Source: Pseudomonas cichorii
GTDB taxonomy: Bacteria > Pseudomonadota > Gammaproteobacteria > Pseudomonadales > Pseudomonadaceae
Direction of reading: 5' to 3'
NCBI RefSeq assembly: GCF_015471405.1
Contig: NZ_BLVZ01000015.1
Span: forward strand, 99,631-163,630
Length of the DNA stretch: 64,000 nucleotides
Part shown: positions 1 to 8,679 of the stretch, in pieces
How the letters are laid out: each line of letters opens with the position of its first letter
How positions within the stretch are numbered: position 1 is the stretch's first letter
The notes under the pieces: model-generated
The model's database searches: none
The model's input: only the letters and a program-made list of their open reading frames with translations
Told to the model about the DNA's origin: nothing
Program-made: the position numbers and the translations under genes

Positions 1-657
1 GAGCTCAAACCGGTGCTTGGGCACAAAGGCAAAGTCGCCGTGCGCTGCGAAGTCCACGGAGCCGCCTGCCATTCGGCCCATGCACCCAGCGGCGTCAACG
101 CCATCGAATACGCCGCAAAGCTGATCTGCGAACTGGGCCGTCTTGGGGAAGCATTAAAAGCCGATACACAGGACCCGCGTTTTGACCCGCCCTTCTCCAC
201 CGTGCAGACAGGCGTGATCGGCGGAGGCACCGCCTTGAACATCGTCCCCGCACAGTGCCACTTCGACTTTGAAGTCCGCTCGCTCCCGACACTGGACCCA
301 CGCCAGATCGTCACCGCCATGCACACCTACGCCCAACACAACCTCCTGCCAGCCATGCGAGCCGTGAGTGGACAGAGCGACATCCAATTCACCGAACTGT
401 CGAGCTACCCAGGCCTGGACACACCGATGCAAAGCCACGCAGCGGAGTGGATCGCACAGTTCTGCGGCTCCCGAGCATTCGGCACCGTCGCCTTCGGCAC
501 CGAAGGCGGACTGTTCGACCAAGCAGGAATCCCGGCCGTGGTCTGCGGGCCTGGGAGCATGGAACAAGGGCATAAGCCGGATGAATTCATCAGTGTTGAA
601 CAGCTTGAGGCGTGTGATGAGATGCTGAGGCAAGTGCTGGTGTTTGCACAGCGTTAA
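1..657 (+). CDS. argE: Acetylornithine deacetylase-like M20 peptidase (3' part)
   Basis: The 5' end lies outside the window; the reading frame is open from base 1. M20-family zinc amidohydrolases of this group remove the acetyl group from N-acetylornithine in arginine synthesis, in the cytoplasm. Visible are the dimerisation (lid) domain, with the run GGGTALNIVPAQCHFDFEVR at about residues 76-95, and the C-terminal catalytic part, with FGTEGGLFDQAG and the late metal/catalytic histidine in EQGHKPDEF. These match ArgE more than succinyl-diaminopimelate desuccinylase. The gene is GC-rich like the core genome, and its stop codon marks a sharp boundary: effector remnants of different composition begin in the next codon. 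The exact substrate is inferred from family resemblance. Confidence 0.85.
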   Translation, partial: ELKPVLGHKGKVAVRCEVHGAACHSAHAPSGVNAIEYAAKLICELGRLGEALKADTQDPRFDPPFSTVQTGVIGGGTALNIVPAQCHFDFEVRSLPTLDPRQIVTAMHTYAQHNLLPAMRAVSGQSDIQFTELSSYPGLDTPMQSHAAEWIAQFCGSRAFGTVAFGTEGGLFDQAGIPAVVCGPGSMEQGHKPDEFISVEQLEACDEMLRQVLVFAQR

Positions 658-913
658 GGTCATCAATAACTTTTTGGGTGAGGGGTTATGGGTATGGCCA
701 GGCTCAAATATCTATCTCTCTACGCCCTCGCCTGTTGCCGAATTTGGAGAGCGCTGGATCATCGCTAAGGGACCAACGACAAACAAAACCGTTAACATTC
801 ACCATGCTTCGGCGGACGGGATTTTTATAGACCCCGTACAGGAAAAAGTCTGCGTGCGATCTCATTACCGAGTCTATCAATGGTATTTTCTGACAAATGA
901 ACACGCACCGTAG
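658..913 (+). pseudogene. Decayed C-terminal fragment of a T6SS lipase effector
   Basis: The frame that continues past the argE stop translates to a fragment closely resembling the C-terminal third of the intact lipase at 19593-20339. Shared blocks are LGEGL, IYLSTPSPVAE (IYMSEPSPVAE in the intact copy), FGERW (FGEHW), NKTVNIHHASAD (NKTADIHHYAAN) and FIDPV (FIEPV). The N-terminal two thirds, including the GxSxG nucleophile, are absent. About 20 residues between the AE and FGE blocks are also deleted, and the stop codon has shifted so that the original ATGA overlap with the immunity gene is lost. No start codon or ribosome site of its own is visible. This is a relic, left of the island, of the same module that is intact to its right. 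Confidence 0.8.
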
Positions 914-1034
914 CTTTGCATTTTTAATAGCCACCTAGTGTACCGCTTGTGCAAAAATTCCAAACCTCTCACTAGCCGACCTTAACTTAGCACCCTTTGA
1001 AGAAGGCCCAAACAAGCCAGCCAAAAATACTTAA
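897..1034 (+). pseudogene. Decayed immunity lipoprotein fragment
   Basis: The ATG at 897 lies exactly where the intact immunity gene starts relative to its lipase. The translation matches the N-termini of the lipoproteins at 20336 and 20941 (CTACAK, then ADLNL, then EGPN). An in-frame TAG at 936-938 replaces a leucine codon of the signal peptide, and the frame ends at a TAA after only 46 codons, where the intact protein has about 170 residues. It is therefore inactive. Confidence 0.75.
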
Positions 1035-1293
1035 GCCCCTCAAGTAAAGCGAAGTCAATATCTCAATAACCTTTGGGATTTTTCGTCAGATCCTCATTAA
1101 AAATAAAAAGAACGAAATCTCTTGTTTCAAATTTATTTTTTGAGAAAAATCCAGCCGATAGCGTTTTTTTTCAAATTCAACTTCGACTAAAAACAAGCAA
1201 TACGTACTCTAGGGAACCGTTCCGAGTTGTTGTAAGCCGCGATAAGTTTAACCATGTTCCCCGTCAGCAGATCCCAGACAGCAGGGGAACACC
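1035..1293 (+). other. AT-rich non-coding spacer before the island operon
   Basis: This stretch has no convincing gene. A frame open at 1073-1372 overlaps the next gene out of phase and has no ribosome site. The DNA is clearly more AT-rich than the core genes and probably carries the promoter of the DUF1800/DUF1501 pair, but no clear -35/-10 pair could be assigned. A ribosome site (AGGGGAAC) sits directly before the next ATG. Confidence 0.5.
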
Positions 1294-3216
1294 ATGTCTT
1301 TCTTCTCCATACCAAAAGCACTTTCGGGACAAAAATTCTCCGTCGCTCTGTCGACCCTGCTTTCAATCATAGCCTGCAATGCTCATGCACTGACGCCAGA
1401 TGAAACAACCCACCTGCTGGGTCGCACCGGCTTTGGTGCCAGCCCTTCCGACAGGGAACTCTATCAGCACTTGAGTCGCGAACAGGCAGTAGAACGCTTG
1501 CTTGAGTCTCTGGATGCTCCATTATGGACACAACCACCAGCCTTCACACGCCAACCCCACCCAAACTATTGGGCCGAGGGATGGCAAGATCGCGAAACCA
1601 CATTTCTACGTATCAACGAAATTAATCAACTGCAAGCGTGGTGGTTACAGGAAATGGTTGTAACGCCCTCACCTTTCGCGGATCGAATGACCCTGTTTTG
1701 GCATAACCTTTTTGTTTCACGCTTCGACAAAACCCACATCACCGCACCATTCCTAGAACAGTTAATGCTATTCCGGGATACAGGCAATCGCAACTTTCGC
1801 AGCCTGACACGTCAAGTACTGCAAGACCCAATGATGCTAAGCGGATTAGATAATGTTCATAATACAAAGCACCGTCCTAATGAAAATCTGGGACGCGAAC
1901 TCCTTGAACTATTCACATTGGGAATTGGCACTTACAGCCAAGAGGACGTAAGACAAGTAGCCCGAGTCTTGGCCGGACATGGTGTTGCGTTTGAACAACA
2001 ATGGCGTTATCGGTTTGATGAAAAGACAGCAGACCGTGCCGAAAAACGTGTGCTCGGCCAAACTATAAATGGCAACAGTGACAAAGAGCTGGACGAGTTG
2101 GTCGATATCCTGCTCCAACAACCACAAACGGCCAAGCGTCTGGCACAACGGTTTTATAACGAATTCGTCTCCTTGACTCCAGCTCCGCAGGAGGTCGAGC
2201 GTCTGGCTCAGGTTCTGCGCGACAGCGACTATGACATTCGGGCTCTGCTTCAGGATCTATTATTGAGTCCGGCTTTTTGGGATGAACGCAATCGCGGCGT
2301 ACTGCTTAAGTCCCCACTGGAACTGGTGATAGGTTTCGCTCGCACATTTGAACTGGTACTACCGGATCAGCAGATTCTGGTCGATTACTCTGCTGCCCTG
2401 GGACAAGCACCGTTCATGGCACCCTCAGTCGAGGGCTGGCGTGGTGGGCTGGAGTGGTTGAGCAGCAAGACTCTCACTGATCGAGAACGTGTCATACAGC
2501 GCCTCTGGCAAGCGGTGCAAACCCTTGAACAGCGTCCACAAGCCGACGCCTTGCAGGTGCGCTTTGCGTCCGAATACACCACCACACCTGTGCGCTTTAA
2601 AGTGTCGGTCAACAATCAGATCATCAAGACCTTTGAAGCGAAACTCGGTGCTAATACCCAACATGAATTGAGTTCAAATGAACCTGGAAACCTGAAACCC
2701 ATGTGGGAATGGGTGAGTATTCCACGCAAAGAGCTGCCTGAAAATATCCATACAGTAACAGTGACTATGGACGTACAAAGTACCGGCAGTAATCTTTTCG
2801 TCAACTGGATAGCTCTGGATGGTTATCGCTTTTCCCCCCAAAAAGCTCGCTGGTCCACTACCGCCGGCTCAGGTTGCCAGGCTGACTCACCGCTGGGCTC
2901 GTTCTACTGCAATCTGAGCCTGGTGTTCGAAGTCAGTCATCCCATTCAAGCAGAACAGGCAACTCTGGAAGACCGCCATGCCCCACTCAACTCAAACCTT
3001 GAATATGGTACCGGACGACAACAGCTCCAGTGCCGTGTAACACCTTGCCTTCCAATAGCTGCCGCACGCATTCCAAACCTCAAGACATCAGCCGGAAACA
3101 TATCTTTCAACTCAGTGTTGGCAAGCGCGCCATTACGAATCGAACTGCCATTGCTGGAGTCCGGCCTACAAGCAGTCAAAGCACTGACTCTCGACCCGGC
3201 CTACAACCTGAAATAG
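1294..3216 (+). CDS. Secreted DUF1800 family protein
   Basis: This is a 640-residue protein with an N-terminal signal peptide ending near residue 33 (SIIACNAHA). The DUF1800 domain follows at about residues 35-390, with hallmark segments HLLGRTGFGAS, HNLFVSRFDK, NENLGRELLELFTLGIGTYSQEDV and LAGHG. From about residue 425 the chain changes to a beta-rich region (VRFKVSVNNQ to NWIALDGY) that looks like a small carbohydrate-binding sandwich, followed by a cysteine-containing tail. The biochemical role of DUF1800 proteins is unknown. They are typically exported and encoded beside a DUF1501 protein, as here (14-base gap). The start is chosen on the AGGGGAAC ribosome site and the signal peptide. Placement at the head of a glycan-synthesis island suggests a role at the cell envelope, which is inference. 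Confidence 0.85.
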   Translation: MSFFSIPKALSGQKFSVALSTLLSIIACNAHALTPDETTHLLGRTGFGASPSDRELYQHLSREQAVERLLESLDAPLWTQPPAFTRQPHPNYWAEGWQDRETTFLRINEINQLQAWWLQEMVVTPSPFADRMTLFWHNLFVSRFDKTHITAPFLEQLMLFRDTGNRNFRSLTRQVLQDPMMLSGLDNVHNTKHRPNENLGRELLELFTLGIGTYSQEDVRQVARVLAGHGVAFEQQWRYRFDEKTADRAEKRVLGQTINGNSDKELDELVDILLQQPQTAKRLAQRFYNEFVSLTPAPQEVERLAQVLRDSDYDIRALLQDLLLSPAFWDERNRGVLLKSPLELVIGFARTFELVLPDQQILVDYSAALGQAPFMAPSVEGWRGGLEWLSSKTLTDRERVIQRLWQAVQTLEQRPQADALQVRFASEYTTTPVRFKVSVNNQIIKTFEAKLGANTQHELSSNEPGNLKPMWEWVSIPRKELPENIHTVTVTMDVQSTGSNLFVNWIALDGYRFSPQKARWSTTAGSGCQADSPLGSFYCNLSLVFEVSHPIQAEQATLEDRHAPLNSNLEYGTGRQQLQCRVTPCLPIAAARIPNLKTSAGNISFNSVLASAPLRIELPLLESGLQAVKALTLDPAYNLK

Positions 3217-3230
3217 CTAAAGGGGGCTTA

Positions 3231-4436
3231 ATGTCTGACTCTTGTTTGTTTTCTCGACGTCTGTTGTTAAAAAGTCTGACCTTGGGAATGGCGGGAATCG
3301 CATTACCGTTATCGTTGTCGGCAACCGAAAACCAGAAGTTACCCCCCCACAAACGACTCATTGTGATTGAGTTGTTTGGCGGTAATGATTCGCTCAACAC
3401 CTTGGTTCCCTACACGGATCCTCTCTACAAACGCTATCGACCCAACCTGGCGTTAAACAACCGTGACATCGTTCCGTTGTCGACAGAGCTGGCTTTGAAT
3501 GCGGCATGGAAGGATATCGCCGAGGTTTTCCAACGTGGAGAACTGGCAATCGTTCAGGACGTCGGTTATCCGCAGCCCAACTTGTCTCATTTCGGCTCTG
3601 CGGCGATATGGGCATCGGGATCTCTGGAAGCAGGTCAACATTCCGGATGGGCTGGCCAAGTGATCTCGACCCACCGTATCCACATGAGCGCTCAAGATGC
3701 TGACGGCATCATTCTTTCGGGCAATCAGGACCTGATGCAAAGCAGGGGTGCCCAAGTCTTGACCTTGCAAGACAGCAAATCGTTTCTCAGTGCGCAGACA
3801 CGGCCTGTGATATCGACAACCCTCGGAACTCAGAACCCGGCAGCACACCACCTTGAACAATTGCTGGATCAAAGTGCAACTCTGCGGGAACGGATACGTC
3901 GCAAAATTAAAACACCTAATCGTTTTAATGCGTGGTTCACAAAGGATGGTTATACGGAACCTCAAAACATGCAGGCGGCGCTACTGTTATGGCTGATTGA
4001 AAACGACATCAACGCCCCTTTGTTCAAACTCAGTCTATCCGGCTTCGACTTACATTCGGGTCTGCGCGGCGAACATGAGCGCTTACTCGGTAAAGTGCAA
4101 ACCCTGCTGCTGTCATTGCGCAAGGGACTTATGGAAATGAGTGCATGGAAGGACAGCCTGATTCTGGTGCATTCCGAGTTCGGTCGTCGTCCACAGGAAA
4201 ACGCCTCGGCAGGCACCGACCATGGCACCAGTGGTTTAGTGCTGCTATGCGGAGGCAGTGTATCGGGAGGCTTATGGGGGCAGCAAAGTTCGCTGCAAGA
4301 TCTTGATAGCGATGGAAACCTAAAATTCACCACCGATTTTCGTGCCATTTACGCTTCTATCATTCAAAACTTTTGGGGGCTGTCGGCCAGTAGTAATGCT
4401 CCCGATTCTATCGCGGCACTGGGCATAAAACTCTGA
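3231..4436 (+). CDS. Tat-exported DUF1501 protein
   Basis: This is a 401-residue DUF1501 protein of the alkaline-phosphatase/sulfatase-like superfamily. It begins with a twin-arginine signal (FSRRLLLKSLTLGMAGIALP, residues 7-26), so it is probably folded before export. Family segments are VIELFGGNDSLNTLVPY, NLSHFGSAAIWAS, GFDLHSG and HSEFGRRPQENASAGTDHGT; the last is the metal-site-like region near the C-terminus. The ATG at 3231 is preferred over upstream in-frame starts because it has a strong AGGGGG ribosome site and places the Tat motif correctly. It is paired with the DUF1800 gene. DUF1501/DUF1800 pairs are widespread and their function is not established; one speculation is processing of exported polymers. 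Confidence 0.87.
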   Translation: MSDSCLFSRRLLLKSLTLGMAGIALPLSLSATENQKLPPHKRLIVIELFGGNDSLNTLVPYTDPLYKRYRPNLALNNRDIVPLSTELALNAAWKDIAEVFQRGELAIVQDVGYPQPNLSHFGSAAIWASGSLEAGQHSGWAGQVISTHRIHMSAQDADGIILSGNQDLMQSRGAQVLTLQDSKSFLSAQTRPVISTTLGTQNPAAHHLEQLLDQSATLRERIRRKIKTPNRFNAWFTKDGYTEPQNMQAALLLWLIENDINAPLFKLSLSGFDLHSGLRGEHERLLGKVQTLLLSLRKGLMEMSAWKDSLILVHSEFGRRPQENASAGTDHGTSGLVLLCGGSVSGGLWGQQSSLQDLDSDGNLKFTTDFRAIYASIIQNFWGLSASSNAPDSIAALGIKL

Positions 4437-4500
4437 ACTTAATCGTGCCATTTCTGCCCACGCGCCTGATAAGCGTCGGCGTAAAACCGAGGAACCTCAT

Positions 4501-6381
4501 ATGCAACTAACCGCTGTCGAGCCACAACATAATGAAGAAGTGGAACGTTGGAAAAGACACTTCCAGCGCAAGACGTTCTGCAGCCAGAATACTATTATCG
4601 CTGGCGAATTACCCACCACTGATGCCGATATTCTGGTGTGCCTGACGCTTTACAACGAACAAGCCCAAGCCGTGGCTGACACGCTGGCAGGGGTGGCACG
4701 CAATCAGATTCAACTTGCCAGATACATGGCCGCACCGGTCCCAAGGATCGTGGTGTGTATAGTACTTGATGGTATGCACTGCGTAGATGCTTCGACCACC
4801 CTGCTGCTTGAAAGTCTGGGGCTCTCCCCCCGGCGTCAACCAATGGATGAAGCACTGGCAGAAGCTGAAAACAGGATAATACTTCAAGGCAAAAACCTGC
4901 CTGCCAATGAGTTACTCGAACGTTGTGGGAAAGACTGGGTCGGCGAGCAGTCCAGTGCATCGATCACCGTATTACTGGCTACCAAGCTGCATAATGCCAG
5001 CAAACTCGACAGCCATGCCTGGTTCTTCTGGGGCATTGGCAGCAAGGTCAAGGCACGCTTCGCAATGCAACTGGATGCAGGGTCTATTCCCGCTCCAGAT
5101 TGTTTTAAGCACTTATTGCAACACATGCACGACGAACCTGAGTGCGGTGCGGTAACCACCTGCATTCTGACCCCTGTGCCTGAAAACATGAACCTCCAGC
5201 AAAACTGGCAATACGCCGATTATCTCTGGGAAAAAGTCAGCGATTGGCCCGTAGGTAATCTGTGCCGCTATCTGGAGGTGGTCCCAGGACAATGCAGCCT
5301 GATTCGCTGGGAGAGTTTCTGTGAGCCTGAAAGTCAGGAGCGAGCCCCCATTGATGAGTATTTAAGAGGGTTGGAACCCCAAGGACTACTCGAGTGCAAT
5401 TTGTTCTTGGCCGAAGATCGAGTCATGGGTTTTGAGCTGGTCAAGAACCTACAACATAGCAGTACCGTCCGTTATTGCCCGCAGGCGCAGGTAGAAACGG
5501 ACTTGTGTCCTGACTTTGGCGAACTTATCAGGCAACGCAGGCGCTGGATCAATAGCACGGTGGCGGCCCGCCTGAGTTCGGCAAAACAACTACCGAAAAT
5601 GATGAAGCAGCACAGCATCTCAACACAGCGTATTCCTGGAGTATTACTGTCATTGTGTTGGGGGCTGATGCAGTTTGCAACACAACTGATGATGCCTGTG
5701 TTTATTACGGTATTAATGGCTACAGGCGTTGCCTACACCAGCACGAAAATCGGTACTGCCGCGCACGTCGCCGAATCGAACGGCTATTGGGCAGCCACGG
5801 GATTCCTGTTGTTATGGGCCAGTGTATTGCTCATCAGTCGACAAATTAATATCGGAAGTCGCAGAGGGGAACGGTGGCATATCACCGCTATCTGTACCTT
5901 GGGGATTGTCATGGTGTCCGGCTGGGCATTGACACTCTGGGGAAGCACATTGCAAAGCCTTTACTTCATAGGTGCCACACTCCTGTTCGTGATCATCGCC
6001 ATCGTCGCCCAATCCTGGGGACACCTGAGACAGGTCGGCCGCTGGTTTGGTCTCTATCTTGTACTGCTGCCCGTCTTCAACCTTTATATGACTTCTTATT
6101 CACTGGCAAATATCAGTGACATCAGTTGGGGCACCAAGGGACTGGTATCAAAACATGCAGCGCCTGACAGGGCTCGACGCTGGTCGAGAACACGTGACCA
6201 ATTGCTATGGATCTGGATTCTGTCAAGTGTCGCGCTGTCCAGTTTGATTCTACTTGCTGTTCCGATGTCATCCTGGATGGTCTGCGTACAACTTCTTTCA
6301 TTATTTTTCGTCCGCATCGGGATCGCGGCCTTTATAAGTGTATGCACTCAGGCTTACGACGCGGTACGTCAAAGAACCTGA
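4501..6381 (+). CDS. Chitin-synthase-like membrane glycosyltransferase (GT2)
   Basis: This 626-residue processive GT2 enzyme has the layout of the chitin synthase branch rather than the bacterial cellulose branch. It has an N-terminal GT-A domain with LDAGS at 191-195 (donor/metal aspartate), the segment EVVPGQCSLIRW, the catalytic-base motif AEDR at 304-307 followed by VMGFELV, and QRRRW at 345-349 followed by INSTVAA. Fungal chitin synthases carry QRRRW in the same place. Several hydrophobic helices follow between about residues 375 and 610 and form the export channel. Such enzymes polymerise UDP-GlcNAc or a related sugar nucleotide at the inner membrane. The actual sugar is unknown; the neighbouring aminotransferase and epimerase make an unusual amino sugar possible. 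It lies 64 bases after the DUF1501 gene, in an apparent operon. Confidence 0.82.
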   Translation: MQLTAVEPQHNEEVERWKRHFQRKTFCSQNTIIAGELPTTDADILVCLTLYNEQAQAVADTLAGVARNQIQLARYMAAPVPRIVVCIVLDGMHCVDASTTLLLESLGLSPRRQPMDEALAEAENRIILQGKNLPANELLERCGKDWVGEQSSASITVLLATKLHNASKLDSHAWFFWGIGSKVKARFAMQLDAGSIPAPDCFKHLLQHMHDEPECGAVTTCILTPVPENMNLQQNWQYADYLWEKVSDWPVGNLCRYLEVVPGQCSLIRWESFCEPESQERAPIDEYLRGLEPQGLLECNLFLAEDRVMGFELVKNLQHSSTVRYCPQAQVETDLCPDFGELIRQRRRWINSTVAARLSSAKQLPKMMKQHSISTQRIPGVLLSLCWGLMQFATQLMMPVFITVLMATGVAYTSTKIGTAAHVAESNGYWAATGFLLLWASVLLISRQINIGSRRGERWHITAICTLGIVMVSGWALTLWGSTLQSLYFIGATLLFVIIAIVAQSWGHLRQVGRWFGLYLVLLPVFNLYMTSYSLANISDISWGTKGLVSKHAAPDRARRWSRTRDQLLWIWILSSVALSSLILLAVPMSSWMVCVQLLSLFFVRIGIAAFISVCTQAYDAVRQRT

Positions 6382-6427
6382 CCCTTCCCGTTATTAATTC
6401 TGCACTTAATATCCATTAACTGGAGTC

Positions 6428-7609
6428 ATGACCATGAATCCCTATACGCTGAAACCTGAGACCGATAAACGCCTGGGAATAGTACGACCCACTTTTGCTC
6501 CTTTTGAAATTCTTGCCCCCCGTTTCAAATCAAGCATGGACAGTGGCGTCGTCACCAATGGAGGTCCTCAACTCAAAACATTTGAAGCTCGACTGAGCGA
6601 CTATCTATCGGTACCGACTCTGGCGTTCTGCAACGGAGAACAGGCGTTGATCGCGCTGCTGATGGCCGCTGATCTCAAAGGCAAGGAAGTCATCGTTCCC
6701 TCCTTTACCTTTGTCGGCTCGGTGCATGCCATTGTTATTGCAGGTGCCATCCCTGTGTTCGCAGAAATCCAGAGCCTCGATTGCCCCCTCGCGGATCTGA
6801 GCGACATAGAACGAAAAATAACCGAAAACACTGGAGCCATTCTAGCAGTGGATGTCTACGGTTATGCAAACGACTACAAGTCTCTGGAGAAACTTGCTAA
6901 ACAGAACGGGCTGCGGTTGTTCATCGATAGCGCGCCGGCATTTGGCAGCCTTTATCAGGGTCAGCGCATTGGTGGATTCGGCGATGGGCAGATTTTCAGC
7001 TTTCACGCGACCAAGCCATTCAACACTCTGGAAGGCGGTTGCGTATGCACTAATGACGCTGAACTGATGAGCCGCGTAGCGGCAATTCGCAACTTTGGTC
7101 AAAGCGATCAGGGCGAATGCCTATATGTAGGGCTCAACGGGAAGATGAGTGAAATCAATGCGATTGTCGGCTTGGCTCAGTTGCCATCTCTGGAGTTGCA
7201 ACTCAAATGCCGACGCCAAGCTGCTGCGCGTCTGATTCAGGGTTTGGAAGGCATACCTGGCCTGAATGTATGCCAGCCGACAGGGGAACAGGAACCGGTC
7301 TGGCAATACCTCCCGGTACGCGTAGACCCCGAACACTATGGAATGAATCGGGATGAACTACAACACACTATGGCAACGGCCAATGTGATGGTTCGCAAGT
7401 ATTACTCGCCAGCGTGCCACTTGATGCCGGCGTATGCCTCCCCCCTGCAAACCGATCTGAAACTGACAGAGGAACTCGCCTGCAGTGTCCTGGCACTGCC
7501 TATCTATAACGACATGAGCGAAGCCGAATGCGATCGGATAGTCGCATTGCTATACACGCTTTATTTATCAGGACTTCCAGTGGTGGATCATCAAGGGGTC
7601 GCATCATGA
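6428..7609 (+). CDS. DegT/DnrJ/EryC1/StrS family aminotransferase
   Basis: This is a 393-residue PLP enzyme of the sugar aminotransferase fold. The Schiff-base lysine is K196 in the block FHATKPFNTLEGG. Further family features are CNGEQALIALLMAADLKGKEVIVPSFTF near residues 70-100 (shown here only as the pattern NG-x-QAL...VPSFTF), the PLP-phosphate region DSAPAFGS, and GLNGKMSEINA. Members transfer an amino group, usually from glutamate, to a keto-sugar nucleotide, or act as dehydratases when the lysine is replaced; here the lysine is present. The ATG at 6428 follows TGGAG. The gene overlaps the epimerase by four bases (ATGA), so the two are translationally coupled and probably act in sequence to make an amino-sugar precursor. 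The precise substrate cannot be read from sequence. Confidence 0.87.
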   Translation: MTMNPYTLKPETDKRLGIVRPTFAPFEILAPRFKSSMDSGVVTNGGPQLKTFEARLSDYLSVPTLAFCNGEQALIALLMAADLKGKEVIVPSFTFVGSVHAIVIAGAIPVFAEIQSLDCPLADLSDIERKITENTGAILAVDVYGYANDYKSLEKLAKQNGLRLFIDSAPAFGSLYQGQRIGGFGDGQIFSFHATKPFNTLEGGCVCTNDAELMSRVAAIRNFGQSDQGECLYVGLNGKMSEINAIVGLAQLPSLELQLKCRRQAAARLIQGLEGIPGLNVCQPTGEQEPVWQYLPVRVDPEHYGMNRDELQHTMATANVMVRKYYSPACHLMPAYASPLQTDLKLTEELACSVLALPIYNDMSEAECDRIVALLYTLYLSGLPVVDHQGVAS

Positions 7610-8631
7610 GTAAAAAAATCCTGGTAGCAGGCGCTGGCGGTTATATCGGTATTGTCTTATGCCAGCTTCTGGTTAAAAGCGGTTATGAAGTCATCGCGTT
7701 TGACCGTTTCTTTTTCGGAAGGCGCAATGGTGATTTTGAGCTTTCGTCAACTCTGGTAATCCGGGGAGATATACGCGAAATAGAGGCCTCTCTGCTTGAG
7801 CATGTCGATGCCGTGGTGGACCTGGCCGGACTCAGCAACGACCCGGCAGCCTTGATCTCACGTCATGCAACGTATTCGATCAACTACGAGGGTGCCTGCC
7901 ATCTGGCCCGGACGGCCAAGGAAGCCGGAGTCAAAAACTACGTTTACATGAGTTCGGCCTCTGTTTATGGGCGGTCCGGAAATGAACCTTTGCAAGAAGA
8001 AGCGACCTGCGTTCCTCAAAGCCTTTATGCGGAACTGAAACTTAAGGTGGAAAATAGCCTGTTAGCGCTGGGCGACACACACTTTCAACCTGTCATGCTG
8101 CGCAATGCAACGGTGTTTGGCCTCGCTCCACGCATGCGTTATGACCTGGTCGTCAACACCATGACGCATATGGCGATGCGTGAAGGCGTGATAAGAATCG
8201 ACGGTGATGGTTGCCAGCAAAGACCCTTCATTCATGTTCGGGATGTCGCACGGGCTGTGCTGCTGGCACTTGAGCTTGACACAGAGTTAGTGCCCGAACG
8301 CATATTCAATGTGGGCGGCGATACGCTGAATTACACCATTAAACAAATTGCCGAGTGCGTTGCACAACAAGTAAGTTCTGCACAGATCATCATTGCCCCT
8401 AACAACGCAGACAGCCGTGACTACTGCTTGAACTTTAATCGAGCTCGGAAACAATTAAAATTCACACCCTCAATCGACATTGAGGCTGGAATCAAAGAAA
8501 TCGTCACCGAACTGACCACGCAGTCAAATATGCCGGGTGATCCTTCCTGCTTTACCGCACCTTGGTATAAAAATCTGATGGAGTGGGAAGAGCGACTGAC
8601 AAGACTGAGCTTACGAGGCCGAATTCTCTGA
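7606..8631 (+). CDS. NAD-dependent epimerase/dehydratase (extended SDR)
   Basis: This is a 341-residue extended short-chain dehydrogenase. The Rossmann glycine motif GAGGYIG is at 9-15, the SSASVYG active-site serine segment lies around 120, and the catalytic YAELK (Y141, K145) is followed by a GDGCQQRPFIHVRDVA substrate-domain block typical of nucleotide-sugar epimerases and dehydratases. The start is fixed by the ATGA overlap with the aminotransferase stop. The protein presumably supplies a 4-keto, epimerised or reduced sugar nucleotide to the glycosyltransferases of this island. The substrate is not identifiable by eye. Confidence 0.87.
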   Translation: MSKKILVAGAGGYIGIVLCQLLVKSGYEVIAFDRFFFGRRNGDFELSSTLVIRGDIREIEASLLEHVDAVVDLAGLSNDPAALISRHATYSINYEGACHLARTAKEAGVKNYVYMSSASVYGRSGNEPLQEEATCVPQSLYAELKLKVENSLLALGDTHFQPVMLRNATVFGLAPRMRYDLVVNTMTHMAMREGVIRIDGDGCQQRPFIHVRDVARAVLLALELDTELVPERIFNVGGDTLNYTIKQIAECVAQQVSSAQIIIAPNNADSRDYCLNFNRARKQLKFTPSIDIEAGIKEIVTELTTQSNMPGDPSCFTAPWYKNLMEWEERLTRLSLRGRIL

Positions 8632-8638
8632 TTGCTGA

Positions 8639-8664
8639 ATCACTGACGCCTGCTCGTCAGTGAT
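8639..8664 (+). terminator. Perfect 10-bp intercistronic hairpin
   Basis: An inverted repeat ATCACTGACG / CGTCAGTGAT with a 6-base loop lies directly after the epimerase stop and directly before the ribosome site (TAGGAGGAG) of the porin gene. There is no U-run, so it may act as an mRNA-stability or partial-termination element rather than a full terminator. Confidence 0.55.
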
Positions 8665-8679
8665 AGGAGGAGCCTCACA

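Noticed and set aside
1073..1372. 99-codon frame ahead of the DUF1800 gene
   Set aside because: Overlaps the DUF1800 start out of phase, no ribosome site, no protein-like pattern.
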